DNA from: Hyphomicrobiales bacterium | GTDB taxonomy: Bacteria > Pseudomonadota > Alphaproteobacteria > Rhizobiales > Rhizobiaceae | Assembly: GCA_002709005.1 (NCBI GenBank) | Contig: PAPH01000009.1 | Span: 16,967 to 80,966 of the forward strand | Reading direction: 5' to 3' | DNA: 64,000 nt | Shown: positions 21,540 through 31,341 of the stretch, one piece after another | How positions within the stretch are numbered: the stretch's first letter is position 1 | Layout: every line of letters starts with the position of its first letter | Notes under the pieces: generated by a model | What the model was told of the DNA's origin: nothing | Database searches by the model: none | What the model saw: the letters and a program-made list of their open reading frames with translations, nothing else | Translations under genes and position numbers: made by a program

Positions 21540-22351
21540 GCCGGGATCTCGCGGCGTTCCGTACCTTTGCCGGTGATGCCGGAGCGGACGGTTTCGTTCT
21601 CGTTCGAGTAACGGAAACCAAAGGCTCGGCGCCGCGCGAGGCCGGCGCCTTCATGGCCGTTTCCGCCACGGCCACCTTCGAGACAATTGGCGGCGGGACG
21701 CTGGAATTCGAGGCGATCGAGCGGGCGCGGGCAATACTCGAGGGCGCGGTCGCACACAATCTCGACTGGGTGCTGGGGCCCGAAAGCGGACAGTGTTGCG
21801 GCGGCCGGGTGAAACTGTCGTTCGAACGGCTCGATGCGGACGCGGCGGAAAAGGTCGAGGCGATGATCGGCGAGGAGAACCGCCGCAAGCCCGAAGTCTG
21901 GATCTTCGGCGGCGGTCATGTGGGGCGCGAGCTGATCCGTTTCCTGTCGTTCCTGCCGGTCCACATCCATCTGGTCGAAAGCCGGCAGAGCGAAATCCTC
22001 CTCGCTCCCGACGGCGCCCTGCCCCACCTCGCCGCAATGCCCGAAAGCATGGTGCCCGACATCGCGCCCGGATCGGCGGTGGTGGTGCTCACGCACGACC
22101 ATGCGATCGACTTCCTCGTCGTGGAAGCCGCCTTGCAGCGCGACGATCTCGCCTTTGTCGGCATGATCGGATCGAAGACGAAGCGGGCGACGTTCGAAAG
22201 CCGCTACCGCAGGGAAGGCGGAGACGCGGCGAAACTGGAAGGCCTCGTCTGCCCCATCGGCCGCAAGCTTGAGGATAAGCGCCCCGAAGTGATCGCGGTG
22301 ACCGTCGCGGCCGAACTGATGGCCGCCTTCTCCGACCCCACATCCGCCTGA
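21536..22351 (+). CDS. xdhC: Xanthine dehydrogenase accessory protein XdhC
   Basis: XdhC binds and sulfurates the molybdenum cofactor and delivers it to XdhB. The 271-residue protein has the N-terminal domain motif GGGTLEFEA, the CxxGG-like SGQCCGG, and a C-terminal Rossmann domain with FGGGHVGRELIRFL and HDHAIDFLVVEAAL. The start overlaps the xdhB stop by four bases. The operon ends here; about 105 bases separate it from the marR-emrAB operon. Confidence 0.94.
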   Translation: MSRDLAAFRTFAGDAGADGFVLVRVTETKGSAPREAGAFMAVSATATFETIGGGTLEFEAIERARAILEGAVAHNLDWVLGPESGQCCGGRVKLSFERLDADAAEKVEAMIGEENRRKPEVWIFGGGHVGRELIRFLSFLPVHIHLVESRQSEILLAPDGALPHLAAMPESMVPDIAPGSAVVVLTHDHAIDFLVVEAALQRDDLAFVGMIGSKTKRATFESRYRREGGDAAKLEGLVCPIGRKLEDKRPEVIAVTVAAELMAAFSDPTSA

Positions 22352-22428
22352 ACACGCGGTCCGGCAGGGACGACCCACGTTTTCGTATAGACTTCGCACA
22401 TCTGCGTATGATCGAAACGATTGCAATC

Positions 22429-22442
22429 ATAAGCATGCTTAT
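22429..22442. promoter_or_regulatory. Palindromic operator in the marR-emrAB promoter
   Basis: ATAAGCATGCTTAT is a perfect 14-base palindrome 14 bases before the marR ATG. TTGCAA (22421-22426) and TATATC (22443-22448) fit as -35 and -10 elements with a 16-base spacer, so a bound repressor would block the promoter. Self-repression by the MarR protein is inferred. Confidence 0.6.
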
Positions 22443-22456
22443 TATATCTCGCGCTT

Positions 22457-22936
22457 ATGACTGACGCGAATATCGACAATCTGGGGTTCATGGTCCACGA
22501 CGTGGCGCGCCTTCTGCGCCGCCGCTTCGAGGCACGCGGACGCGAATACGGCCTCTCGGCCGCCCAATGGCGGGCGGCGGTGAGGCTGGTCAAGCATGGA
22601 CCGATGAGCCAGGCGAAGCTCGCTGAAGTGCTCGAAATCGAACCGATCAGCGTCTCCCGGTTGATCGACCGGATGGAGCAGGCCGGTTGGGCCGTCCGCC
22701 GCCCCGACGAGAACGATCGCCGCGCCAATGTCGTCCATCCGACAGACCTGGCGGTCGAAGCCTTTTCCAAGGTCAAGTCGATGGCCGGCAGCATTTACGA
22801 AACCGCCCTCGATGGGCTGAGCCAGGACGAACGCCGCACGCTGATCAAGGCGCTGGCGGCGATGACCGACAACCTGGCCCGGAACGAAATCGCGCCTGAA
22901 GAGGCCGCACCGATCAAGAAGCAGGTAACACGATGA
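22457..22936 (+). CDS. MarR family transcriptional regulator
   Basis: The 159-residue winged-helix protein has the MarR pattern: LSAAQWRAAVRLVKHG, the recognition region LAEVLEIEPISVSRLIDRMEQAGWAVR (about 55-80) and the wing DENDRRANVV. It is the first gene of a three-gene operon with emrA and emrB, overlapping emrA by four bases. It probably represses the operon and is relieved by the exported compound. The ATG at 22457 has no Shine-Dalgarno and lies only about 10 bases from a possible -10 box, so the transcript may be leaderless. Confidence 0.9.
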   Translation: MTDANIDNLGFMVHDVARLLRRRFEARGREYGLSAAQWRAAVRLVKHGPMSQAKLAEVLEIEPISVSRLIDRMEQAGWAVRRPDENDRRANVVHPTDLAVEAFSKVKSMAGSIYETALDGLSQDERRTLIKALAAMTDNLARNEIAPEEAAPIKKQVTR

Positions 22937-24075
22937 GCATTCAGGAAAAGAACCCCTCCGAAGGCGTTCCCACGGAAGCCCCGGCAGACATCAAGTCGGA
23001 AGCACCCGCCACACCGGAAAAGCCCAAGCGCAAGCGCGGCCGCAGGCTCGCTCTGATGTTCCTGGTTCCTGTCCTGCTCGTCGGCGTCGGCGGCTATGTG
23101 TGGATCACCGGCGGCCGGTACGAGGATACGGAGAACGCCAACCTGCTGTTCTCGAAGATCGCCATCGCATCGGAAATCACCGGCCGCGTGACGGAATCCA
23201 ACGTCGCCAACAACAAGCACGTCCACAAGGGCGATGTCCTGTTCTCGGTCGATCCGGAGCCGCTGAAGATCGCGCTCGACCAGGCCAATGCGGCCATCGA
23301 GACCGCCCGTCTCAACGTCGCCCAGCTGCGAACCGCCTATCAGCAAGCGCTGGTGCAGCAGCAGGCCGCGGAAAACGACGTCGCCTATGCCCAGGATACG
23401 CTCAAGCGCTACAAGACGCTTTCCAACAAGGGGGTGGCCACAACATCGAGCTATGACGATGCGCTGCACGATGCCAAGAAGGCTGATGATCAGCTCGCAT
23501 CGGCCAAGGAGGCGGTCGCCAATGCCAGGGCCGCCGCCGGCCCCGCACTCGAAGGCGAAATCGACGACCATCCGAACGTGATTGCCGCGAAGGCCGCCGC
23601 CGACAAGGCCGCCTACGATCTCAAGGTCGCGACCGTCCACGCTCCCGCCGACGGCATGCTCTACGAAGCATCGGATTTCCGTCCCGGCCGGTATGTGGCC
23701 GCGGGAACGGCGCTGTTCACGCTGGTGGAAACCACCCAGCCGTGGGTGGAAGCCAATTTCAAGGAAACGCAACTGACGCACATGGCCGAGAACCAGACGG
23801 CCGAAGTGACCTTCGACGCGCTGCCCGATCGGCATTTCCGCGCCACCGTCAAGTCGATCGGCGCAGGCACGGGAGCCGAGTTCTCCCTGCTTCCGGCGCA
23901 GAACGCCACCGGCAACTGGGTGAAGGTCACCCAGCGCATTCCGGTGCAACTGACCCTCGACAACGCGGATGCCGAATTCCTCATGCGTTCGGGAATGAGC
24001 GCCGAGGTATCGGTGGACACGGGTTTCCACCGCCATTTCGGCGATCTCTTCGCGACGGCCAAGGCTGCCGAATAA
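22933..24075 (+). CDS. emrA: HlyD/EmrA family efflux adaptor
   Basis: This periplasmic adaptor bridges the inner-membrane pump EmrB and an outer-membrane channel. The 380-residue protein has a Pro/Lys-rich cytoplasmic start, one membrane anchor (about 37-58) and a split lipoyl domain (GRVTESNVANNKHVHKGDVLF and the later TVHAPADGMLYE). A long alpha hairpin lies between, with a beta-barrel toward the C-terminus. Its start overlaps the marR stop; emrB follows after 19 bases. Confidence 0.9.
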   Translation: MSIQEKNPSEGVPTEAPADIKSEAPATPEKPKRKRGRRLALMFLVPVLLVGVGGYVWITGGRYEDTENANLLFSKIAIASEITGRVTESNVANNKHVHKGDVLFSVDPEPLKIALDQANAAIETARLNVAQLRTAYQQALVQQQAAENDVAYAQDTLKRYKTLSNKGVATTSSYDDALHDAKKADDQLASAKEAVANARAAAGPALEGEIDDHPNVIAAKAAADKAAYDLKVATVHAPADGMLYEASDFRPGRYVAAGTALFTLVETTQPWVEANFKETQLTHMAENQTAEVTFDALPDRHFRATVKSIGAGTGAEFSLLPAQNATGNWVKVTQRIPVQLTLDNADAEFLMRSGMSAEVSVDTGFHRHFGDLFATAKAAE

Positions 24076-24094
24076 AGTCTGAAAGACGCCGATC

Positions 24095-25624
24095 ATGTCC
24101 GCCCTTTCCGAACAAGACCACGCCAATATCCCGCATCGCGGGCTGATCACCGTGTCGGTGATGCTGGCGACGATCATGCAGGTGCTCGACACCACGATCG
24201 CCAACGTCGCCCTGCCCTCCATGACGGGCGACCTCTCGGCCTCGCGCGACACGATCAACTGGGTGCTGACGTCCTACATCGTGGCGGCCGCCATCATGAC
24301 GCCGGTGACCGGCTGGATGGCCGACCGGTTCGGCCGGCGTGAACTCTTCATGGTGACGATCGCCGGCTTTACCATATCCTCGATGGCGTGCGGGCTGGCG
24401 TGGAACCTCAATGCGATGGTGGGCTTTCGCATTCTCCAGGGCGTTTTCGGCGCTGCGATCGTGCCGCTGTCGCAGACATTCCTGCTCGACATCAACCCGA
24501 AGGAAAAGCACGGCCAGGCGATGGCGATCTGGGGCGCGGGCATCATGGTGGGACCGATCGCCGGCCCTACGCTCGGCGGCTATCTGACCGAATATTTCAA
24601 CTGGCGCTATGTCTTCTTCATCAACCTGCCGGTCGGCATTCTCGCTTTTGCGGGGTGCATGCTCTATCTGCCGCGCATCGGGCGGCGGCTCCGGAAATTC
24701 GATTTCTTCGGGTTTGCGATGCTCTCGCTCGGCGTGGGCGCGCTTCAGCTCATGCTCGATCGGGGCGGCGAGGTCGACTGGTTCTCCGCGATGGAAATCT
24801 GGATCGAACTTGCACTCTGCATCACCGGTTTCTGGGTCTTCATCGTCCATATCCTGACTGACGATGACCCGTTCATCGACCCGAAGATATTCGTCGACCG
24901 CAATTTTGCGACGGGCCTCATCTTCATCTTCATCGTCGGCATTGTGCTGCTCGCCAGCATGGCGCTCTTGCCACCGATGCTGGCGAATATCTTCGGCTAC
25001 TCGACGATCTCCACCGGCCTCGTCATGGCCCCGCGCGGGGTGGGAACGATGGTCTCGATGCTGCTCGTCGGCCGGCTTGTCCGCCACATCGACGCACGCC
25101 TGCTGGTGATTGTCGGTCTCGGCCTGACCTCCTACTCGCTCTACAGGATGGCCGGCTTCACGCCGCAGATGGACGACTATCTGATCATCGAGACAGGCGT
25201 TATCCAGGGCCTCGGTCTGGGGCTCGTCTTCGTACCGCTCTCGACGGTCGCCTTCGCCACGCTGCCGCCACGGTTCCGCACCGACGCCACGGCGCTCTTC
25301 AGCCTGACGCGCAATATCGGTTCGTCGATCGGCATCTCGGCGGTCACGGTGTTCCTCACGCGCAATATCCAGATCAACCACGCCGAACTGTCGACATTCA
25401 TCAACCCGTTCAACCAGCAGCTCACCAACATCATGCCGCAGCAATCCAATCAGATGCTCGAGGTGATGGACAATCTGGTCAACCAGCAGGCCGCGATGAT
25501 TTCCTACAACAACGACTTCAAGCTGATGATGCTGGTCACGCTCGCGGCGATCCCGCTGACGCTACTCCTGCGCAAGCCGGACCACTCCGGCGGAGGAGAA
25601 TCCGCAGCCGCGGCGATGGAATGA
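24095..25624 (+). CDS. emrB: DHA2 family multidrug MFS transporter
   Basis: The 509-residue protein has fourteen expected helices and DHA2 motifs: LDTTIANVALPSM in the first helix, GWMADRFGRRELF in the first cytoplasmic loop and GPTLGGYLTEYFNWRYVFFINLP in the fifth helix region. It exports hydrophobic drugs or toxic organic acids using the proton gradient, together with the adaptor upstream. The actual substrates cannot be inferred. It converges with ugpC, with 16 bases between stops. Confidence 0.92.
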   Translation: MSALSEQDHANIPHRGLITVSVMLATIMQVLDTTIANVALPSMTGDLSASRDTINWVLTSYIVAAAIMTPVTGWMADRFGRRELFMVTIAGFTISSMACGLAWNLNAMVGFRILQGVFGAAIVPLSQTFLLDINPKEKHGQAMAIWGAGIMVGPIAGPTLGGYLTEYFNWRYVFFINLPVGILAFAGCMLYLPRIGRRLRKFDFFGFAMLSLGVGALQLMLDRGGEVDWFSAMEIWIELALCITGFWVFIVHILTDDDPFIDPKIFVDRNFATGLIFIFIVGIVLLASMALLPPMLANIFGYSTISTGLVMAPRGVGTMVSMLLVGRLVRHIDARLLVIVGLGLTSYSLYRMAGFTPQMDDYLIIETGVIQGLGLGLVFVPLSTVAFATLPPRFRTDATALFSLTRNIGSSIGISAVTVFLTRNIQINHAELSTFINPFNQQLTNIMPQQSNQMLEVMDNLVNQQAAMISYNNDFKLMMLVTLAAIPLTLLLRKPDHSGGGESAAAAME

Positions 25625-25640
25625 CGGGCCGCAGCCCGAG

Positions 25641-26702
25641 CTAAAGCCGCGCCCCGGTCGCGCCGTCGAACATCAGCACCGTCGAACTTCGCAGATCGAG
25701 CCACGCCGTTCCCTCGGGGACGGCGTGTTCGTGCGAGGTGTGGACGGTGAAAGGCTGGCCGCCAAGCGTGCCGTGGAACAGGCGAATGGCGCCCAGTTCC
25801 TCGACGTGATCGATGGCAAACGGCAGCGCGCCGGCGGTTTCGGTCTCCACCATCCGCGCGCTCTCCGGACGCACGCCGATCTTGACCGCTCCGGGACGGC
25901 CCGTTTCGACCGGCGCGGGCAAATCCATACCGCCCGCGAGATAGACCCGCCCGTTGCCCCTGTAGTCGGCATCGATCAGGTTCATCGGCGGCGCACCCAT
26001 GAAGCTCGCGACGAAGGTGCTTCGCGGCTGGTGATAGATTTCGGACGGCGTGCCGATCTGTTCGATGCGGCCGGCATTCAGGACCACGATGCGGTCCGCC
26101 ATGGTCATGGCCTCCACCTGGTCATGGGTGACGTAGACCGAGGTGACGCCGAGGCGGCGCTGCAGCGCGCGGATCTCGATACGCATCTGCCCGCGCAGCT
26201 TAGCGTCGAGATTGGACAGCGGCTCGTCGAACAGGAACAGCGCGGGATTGCGGACGATGGCACGGCCCATAGCGACGCGCTGGCGCTGGCCGCCGGACAA
26301 CTGGCTCGGCTTGCGGTCGAGAAATTCGCCGAGATTGAGCATGGAAGCCGCGTCCCGCACGGCCTTGTCGATCCCGGCCTTCGACGTGCCGCGATTGCGC
26401 AGGCCGTAGGCCATGTTGTTGAAGACCGTCATGTGCGGATAAAGCGCGTAGTTCTGGAACACCATCGCAATGTCGCGCAGCGCCGGCTCGACATCGTTGA
26501 CGCGCTTTCCCGCGATATCGAGGTCACCTTCCGTGATGCTCTCGAGCCCGGCGATCATCCTGAGGATCGTCGACTTTCCGCAGCCGGACGGTCCGACGAG
26601 AACGAGAAACTCGCCCTTCTCGATATCGAAGCTCGTGGGATGAACCGCTGTGACGCCGTTCGGGTAGGTCTTGGAGACGTTGGAGAGCGTGACCTGTTTC
26701 AT
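25641..26702 (-). CDS. ugpC: sn-Glycerol-3-phosphate ABC transporter ATP-binding protein
   Basis: The 353-residue MalK-type ATPase powers uptake through UgpA and UgpE. It has Walker [10 protein letters not shown] (38-46), the signature [15 protein letters not shown], Walker [13 protein letters not shown] and the switch His in [17 protein letters not shown]-terminal TOBE domain (about 240-353) follows, where MalK-type proteins are regulated. It is the last gene of ugpB-A-E-C. MalK-type ATPases can serve several importers, so substrate assignment rests on the neighbours. Confidence 0.9.
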   Translation of the reverse strand: MKQVTLSNVSKTYPNGVTAVHPTSFDIEKGEFLVLVGPSGCGKSTILRMIAGLESITEGDLDIAGKRVNDVEPALRDIAMVFQNYALYPHMTVFNNMAYGLRNRGTSKAGIDKAVRDAASMLNLGEFLDRKPSQLSGGQRQRVAMGRAIVRNPALFLFDEPLSNLDAKLRGQMRIEIRALQRRLGVTSVYVTHDQVEAMTMADRIVVLNAGRIEQIGTPSEIYHQPRSTFVASFMGAPPMNLIDADYRGNGRVYLAGGMDLPAPVETGRPGAVKIGVRPESARMVETETAGALPFAIDHVEELGAIRLFHGTLGGQPFTVHTSHEHAVPEGTAWLDLRSSTVLMFDGATGARL

Positions 26703-26710
26703 CGTCGCAC

Positions 26711-27553
26711 CTATTTGTCGCTTTCCGTCAGGCCCTTGATGAACCAGCTCTGGAAAACGATGACGACCAGAATGGGCGGGATCATCGCCAGCACGGCCAG
26801 CGCGAAAGCCTGATTGTAATCGGGGATCTGGGCACCGACCCAGACAAGGAGGATCTGCTTGATGCCCCGCACGAGCGTGAAGAAGCTCTCGTCGGTGGTC
26901 ATCAACATGGGCCAGAGATACTGGTTCCAGCCGTAGACGAACATGATGATGAAGATCGCCGCGATCATGTTGCGCGACAGCGGGATCAGGATGTCCACGA
27001 AGAACTTGAAGGGACCCGCGCCGTCGATGCGGGCGGCCTCGAGCAGTTCCTCGGGCACGGACTTGAAGAACTGGCGAAAATAGAAGGTGCCTGTAGCGGA
27101 CGCCAGAAGCGGGACGATGAGGCCCGAATAGGTATCGACCAGGCCGAGCTTCGTCATCACCTCGTAGGACGGCAGGATGCGCACCTCGAGCGGCAGGAGC
27201 AGCGTGGTGAAGATCATCCAGAAGAACACCACGCCCATCTTGAAGCGGAAATAGACGATCGCATAAGCGGCAAGCATCGACAGGACGATCTTGCCGACGG
27301 CGAAGCCGATGCCGAGGATGAAGGAATTCTTGAGCATGGCGAGGCCGGTGACCTTGCCGGTGAAACCGCCTTTTTCGAACAGCACCTTGTCGTAGGTGGC
27401 GACGAAATCACCGCCCCAGGAGGTCATCAGACCCTTCATGTGGATCTCGTAGGGATCGTGGGTCGAGGTCAGGAAGGCGACGGCGATCGGACCGATCATG
27501 AAGGCGACGCCCAGAAGCAGGACGAGATGGTCGAAGATACGGGTCTTGTTCAT
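26711..27553 (-). CDS. ugpE: sn-Glycerol-3-phosphate ABC transporter permease
   Basis: The 280-residue permease has six hydrophobic helices. Its cytoplasmic EAA loop ([26 protein letters not shown]) contacts the ATPase UgpC. The N-terminus ([32 protein letters not shown]) is typical of UgpE. It lies 12 bases after ugpA and eight bases before ugpC on the minus strand. Confidence 0.92.
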   Translation of the reverse strand: MNKTRIFDHLVLLLGVAFMIGPIAVAFLTSTHDPYEIHMKGLMTSWGGDFVATYDKVLFEKGGFTGKVTGLAMLKNSFILGIGFAVGKIVLSMLAAYAIVYFRFKMGVVFFWMIFTTLLLPLEVRILPSYEVMTKLGLVDTYSGLIVPLLASATGTFYFRQFFKSVPEELLEAARIDGAGPFKFFVDILIPLSRNMIAAIFIIMFVYGWNQYLWPMLMTTDESFFTLVRGIKQILLVWVGAQIPDYNQAFALAVLAMIPPILVVIVFQSWFIKGLTESDK

Positions 27554-27565
27554 CGCCGCCTCGCT

Positions 27566-28447
27566 TTACGTGTAGTGAACGCGCCGCTCGATGAAGCGGA
27601 ACTGGAAGACGGTGAGCACGAAGACCACCAGCATGAGAATGACGGACTGGGCCGACGAACCGCCGATATCGTTGCCGCGGAAGCCGTCCATATAGACCTT
27701 GTAGACGAGCGTGATCGGGTTGTTGGCCGCCTTGTCCTTCACGGTGGTGTCGATGATGCCGAACGTGTCGAACAGCGCGTAGGTCATGTTGATGATCAGC
27801 AGGAAGAACGCCGTCGGCGACAGGAGCGGCAGGACGACGGTCCAGAAGCGACGGACCGGCGAGCGGCAGTCGATCGCGGCGGCCTCGACGACGGAGACTG
27901 GAATGCCCTGCAAGCCGGACAGGAAGAAGATGAAATTGTAGGGGATCTGTTTCCACACCGAGATGGTGATCATGGCGATCGCCGTATCCCAGTAGTCGAT
28001 TCCGACCCGCATGTCCCAGCCGAACCAGGCCGCGAGATCGACAAAGGGACCGATATGCTGGTCGAAGAACATCACGCCGATCAGACCGGCGACCGGCGGG
28101 GCGACCGCGTAGACCGAGATCAGGAGCGTCTTGTAGGCGCTCGATCCGCGAATGACCTTGTCGGCCTTGACCGCCAGAAGCAGGCCGATCGCCAGCGACA
28201 GGAAAGTGACGAGGAAGGTGAAGACGACCGTAAAGTTGGCGATCTTGAGATATTCGCGCGAGGACAGGATGTCCTGATAATTCGCCATGCCGACGAAGGT
28301 GGCGCCGAAACCGAAGGGATCCTCGATATAGAACGACGACTGGATAGCCTGCGCTGACGGCCAGTAGAAGAAGATGACGATCACAGCCATCTGCGGCAGG
28401 ATCAGCAGATAGGGAAGCAGCGGACGGTTGAACTGAACGCGTTTCAT
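27566..28447 (-). CDS. ugpA: sn-Glycerol-3-phosphate ABC transporter permease
   Basis: The 293-residue membrane permease starts at the ATG at 28447 (MKRVQFNRPLLPYLLILPQ); the frame upstream is arginine-rich antisense-like sequence. It has six helices and the EAA loop VVEAAAIDCRSPVRRFWTVVLPLLSP. It pairs with UgpE to form the channel. It is the second gene of the operon, 76 bases after ugpB, a spacing that could contain mRNA processing or stabilising structure. Confidence 0.92.
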   Translation of the reverse strand: MKRVQFNRPLLPYLLILPQMAVIVIFFYWPSAQAIQSSFYIEDPFGFGATFVGMANYQDILSSREYLKIANFTVVFTFLVTFLSLAIGLLLAVKADKVIRGSSAYKTLLISVYAVAPPVAGLIGVMFFDQHIGPFVDLAAWFGWDMRVGIDYWDTAIAMITISVWKQIPYNFIFFLSGLQGIPVSVVEAAAIDCRSPVRRFWTVVLPLLSPTAFFLLIINMTYALFDTFGIIDTTVKDKAANNPITLVYKVYMDGFRGNDIGGSSAQSVILMLVVFVLTVFQFRFIERRVHYT

Positions 28448-28523
28448 GGCCAGGTCGTTTCGGGGAAGCAGAGTGGCACCCGGGAGCGTCTCCCCCGGGT
28501 GCCGGATGACGGACCGGAGAAGA

Positions 28524-29831
28524 TCAGCCGGCGGTCTTGGCGAAGCGCGAGAGCAGCGAGTCGCCCTCTTCCTTGATGGTTTCCATCGCTTCGGCCGGAG
28601 TGGTCTCGCCCGAGAAGATGCGGCCGTATTCACGTTCCATCACTTCGCGGATCTGCGGATAGAATCCGAGGCGGTAGCCCTTGTTCCATTCGCCCGCCGG
28701 CAGCGAGAGCTGCTGGATACCGATCTCGGCAACCGGCTTCTCGTCGTAGTAGCCCTCTTTCTTGGCGAGTTCGTAGGCGGCCTTGGTGATCGCCACGTAG
28801 CCGGTGGACTTGTGATAGAAGACCTGGATTTCAGGCGAGGTCAGGAACTGGAAAAACGACGCGGTGCAGTTGTTCTCCGCTTCCGACTTCCCTGCCATGG
28901 CGAACAGCGCCGCGCCGCCGATGAAGGAATGCACGCCAGCCCCGTCGATCGAATCCCAATAGGGAAGGAAAGTGGCAGAGAACGGCATCTGGGCGGTCTT
29001 CTGCAGGCCGCCGAAAGAGCCCGAGGAGCCGATCCAGAGCGCGGCCTTGTTTTCCTCGAAGACCTTCTGGTTGTCCGACCAGCCGGCGCCGTAATAGCCG
29101 AAATAGCCCTCATCGGCCCAGGCCTTGAGCTTGTCATACATCATGACGTGCTCGGGCGCGGTAACGTTGATCGTGGTGTCGATGACGCTGTCATAGCCGT
29201 TGTTGTTGGAGGCAAACTGGATGTCGTTGCGCGAGAAGAAGTTCTCGGTGAACTCCCAGGTAAGCTGCGACTGGACAAGCGGAACGTAGCCGGCGTCCTT
29301 GAGCTTCGGGGCGACGGCTTCAAAATCTTCCCAGGTCTTGGGAGCCTCCACGCCGGCCTTTTCGAGTGCCTCGGTGTTGATGTACATGATCGGTGCCGAG
29401 GAATTGAACGGCATGCCGATGAACTTGCCGTCGGCATCGGCATAGAAATTGCGCACGCCGTCGATGAAGGCATCGCGGTCGAATTCGTGACCGGCGTTCT
29501 TGATCAGGTCCTCGGCCGGAATGACAGCGCCGCGGGCGTTGATGATGGTGGCCGCGCCGGCGTCGAAGACCTGCAGGATGTTGGGCTGCTCGCCCGAGCG
29601 GAAGGCGGCGATGCCGGCGGCAAGGGCTTCCTCGTAGGTGCCCTTGGAGACCGGGGTCAGGCTGCATTCGCTCTGGGCGTCGTTGAACTTGGTGGCGATT
29701 TCGTTGATGACGTCACCATTGTGACCGCTCATGCCGTGCCACCAGGTGATGTCGGTCTGCGCATGGGCGGCGGACGAGGCGAGGACGCCTGCGGCGACGG
29801 AAACGGACAGGAGCATTCTGTGTCCAGACAT
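28524..29831 (-). CDS. ugpB: sn-Glycerol-3-phosphate-binding periplasmic protein
   Basis: The 435-residue extracellular solute-binding protein has a signal peptide (residues 1-24, ending SSAAHAQ), followed by TDITWWHGMSGHNGDVINEIATKFN, the typical UgpB start of the mature protein. It delivers glycerol-3-phosphate or glycerophosphodiesters to UgpAE. The ATG at 29831 has a GGAGAAA site. UgpB systems are usually in the Pho regulon; no convincing Pho box is visible in the 268 bases before it. Confidence 0.9.
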   Translation of the reverse strand: MSGHRMLLSVSVAAGVLASSAAHAQTDITWWHGMSGHNGDVINEIATKFNDAQSECSLTPVSKGTYEEALAAGIAAFRSGEQPNILQVFDAGAATIINARGAVIPAEDLIKNAGHEFDRDAFIDGVRNFYADADGKFIGMPFNSSAPIMYINTEALEKAGVEAPKTWEDFEAVAPKLKDAGYVPLVQSQLTWEFTENFFSRNDIQFASNNNGYDSVIDTTINVTAPEHVMMYDKLKAWADEGYFGYYGAGWSDNQKVFEENKAALWIGSSGSFGGLQKTAQMPFSATFLPYWDSIDGAGVHSFIGGAALFAMAGKSEAENNCTASFFQFLTSPEIQVFYHKSTGYVAITKAAYELAKKEGYYDEKPVAEIGIQQLSLPAGEWNKGYRLGFYPQIREVMEREYGRIFSGETTPAEAMETIKEEGDSLLSRFAKTAG

Positions 29832-30099
29832 TGGGTTTCTCCGATGTTTTCTTCGGGTGGAAAGGCGAAATACAAGCCCCGTCTAGGCTGGCCCTGTTTC
29901 GCGTCGATGACGCTTTTGTTGCGCTTTTGTGAAACCGTCATTCCATCCACAGGCATCGGCAAACCTGGCCGCCAGGCCGGGTGAGGAAGGACTTTCAAAA
30001 CGTCATCGTCTCGCGCATGATGCGTCGCAGCGAGGACACGCGGGCCGAAGGGGCGGACCGCCCTCGGGCCGATTGTGACACTATGTGGGGAAGTGACGG
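29832..30099. promoter_or_regulatory. Divergent promoter region ugpB / puuD
   Basis: This 268-base gap lies between the minus-strand ugp operon and the plus-strand puuD operon and must hold both promoters. No gene is supported. A GGGGAAGTG ribosome site precedes puuD. A CCGTCAT segment at about 29934-29940 resembles half of a Pho box only. Confidence 0.4.
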
Positions 30100-31341
30100 A
30101 TGTACGAGTTTGCGATTGCCTGGGACTGGATGGCCTTCGCGGTGCGCTGGCTGCACGTTATCACGGCAATCGCCTGGATCGGATCATCGTTCTATTTCAT
30201 CGCGCTCGACCTGGGCCTGAGACAGCGGCCGGGCCTTCCCGAAGGCGCGCACGGCGAGGAATGGCAGGTCCACGGGGGCGGCTTCTACCACATTCAGAAA
30301 TATCTGGTGGCGCCGAAGGAGATGCCGGAGCACCTGACCTGGTTCAAGTGGGAATCCTACGCGACCTGGCTGTCGGGCTTCGCCATGCTGTGCGTGGTCT
30401 ATTACGCCGGTGCGGAACTGTTCCTGATCGACCCCAACAAGATGGAACTTCCCGTCTGGGGAGCGATCGCCATCTCCTTCGGCTCGATCGTGCTCGGCTG
30501 GGTCGTCTACGACCTGTTGTGCAAGTCGCCGCTGGGAGAAAACCCGACCAGCCTGATGCTGCTTTTGTTCGTCGTGCTGGTCGCCATGGCCTGGGGCTAC
30601 GATCAGGTGTTTACCGGCCGGGCCGCGCTTCTGCATCTGGGTGCCTTCACCGCCACGATCATGACCGCCAACGTCGCCCACATCATCATCCCCAACCAGA
30701 AGATCGTGGTCGCCGACCTCATCGCCGGCCGCACACCGGACCCGAAATACGGCAAGATCGCCAAGCTGCGCTCGACGCACAACAACTACCTCACCCTGCC
30801 CGTCATCTTTCTGATGCTATCGAACCACTATCCGCTGGCCTTCGCCTCGGAATACAACTGGGTGATCGCCGCGCTCGTCTTCCTGATGGGGGTGACGATA
30901 CGGCACTGGTTCAACACGGTTCACGCGCGTCGCGGCAAGCCCTACTGGACTTGGCTGGCGACCGCGATCCTGTTCATCTGCATCATGTGGCTATCGACCA
31001 TTCAGCCGCCCGTTGACGAGGAGGCCGCAGCCAACGCCCCCCTGCCGGCAGGGTTCACGCGTTTTGCGGAGAATGCCCATTTCGAGGCGGTGACCGAGAC
31101 CGTTTCCAGCCGCTGCTCCATGTGCCATGCGGCCGAGCCCGTCTGGGAAGGCATCCACCGCGCACCGAAGAACGTGAAACTGGAAACACCCAACGAGATC
31201 GCCATGCATGCCCGCGAAATCTATCTCCAGGCCGGACGCGCCCATGCGATGCCGCCCGGCAACGTCACCATGATCTCCGGCGAAGAGCGCCGGCTGCTTG
31301 TCGCCTGGTATGAATCCGCGGTTTCGGGCGCAGCACAATGA
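30100..31341 (+). CDS. puuD: Urate hydroxylase PuuD
   Basis: PuuD is an integral-membrane urate oxidase that converts urate to 5-hydroxyisourate and passes electrons to its own cytochrome c domain, so it does not make hydrogen peroxide. The 413-residue protein starts MYEFAIAWDWMAFAVRWLHV and has about eight helices. A C-terminal domain carries the heme motif C339-x2-C342-H343 (CSMCH), with a methionine-rich end as possible axial ligand region. The stop overlaps the guaD start (ATGA). Confidence 0.94.
   Translation: MYEFAIAWDWMAFAVRWLHVITAIAWIGSSFYFIALDLGLRQRPGLPEGAHGEEWQVHGGGFYHIQKYLVAPKEMPEHLTWFKWESYATWLSGFAMLCVVYYAGAELFLIDPNKMELPVWGAIAISFGSIVLGWVVYDLLCKSPLGENPTSLMLLLFVVLVAMAWGYDQVFTGRAALLHLGAFTATIMTANVAHIIIPNQKIVVADLIAGRTPDPKYGKIAKLRSTHNNYLTLPVIFLMLSNHYPLAFASEYNWVIAALVFLMGVTIRHWFNTVHARRGKPYWTWLATAILFICIMWLSTIQPPVDEEAAANAPLPAGFTRFAENAHFEAVTETVSSRCSMCHAAEPVWEGIHRAPKNVKLETPNEIAMHAREIYLQAGRAHAMPPGNVTMISGEERRLLVAWYESAVSGAAQ

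Noticed and set aside
29920..29945. Possible Pho box before ugpB
   Set aside because: Only one half (CCGTCAT) fits. The expected second repeat 11 bases away matches 4 of 7 bases and the element points away from ugpB.
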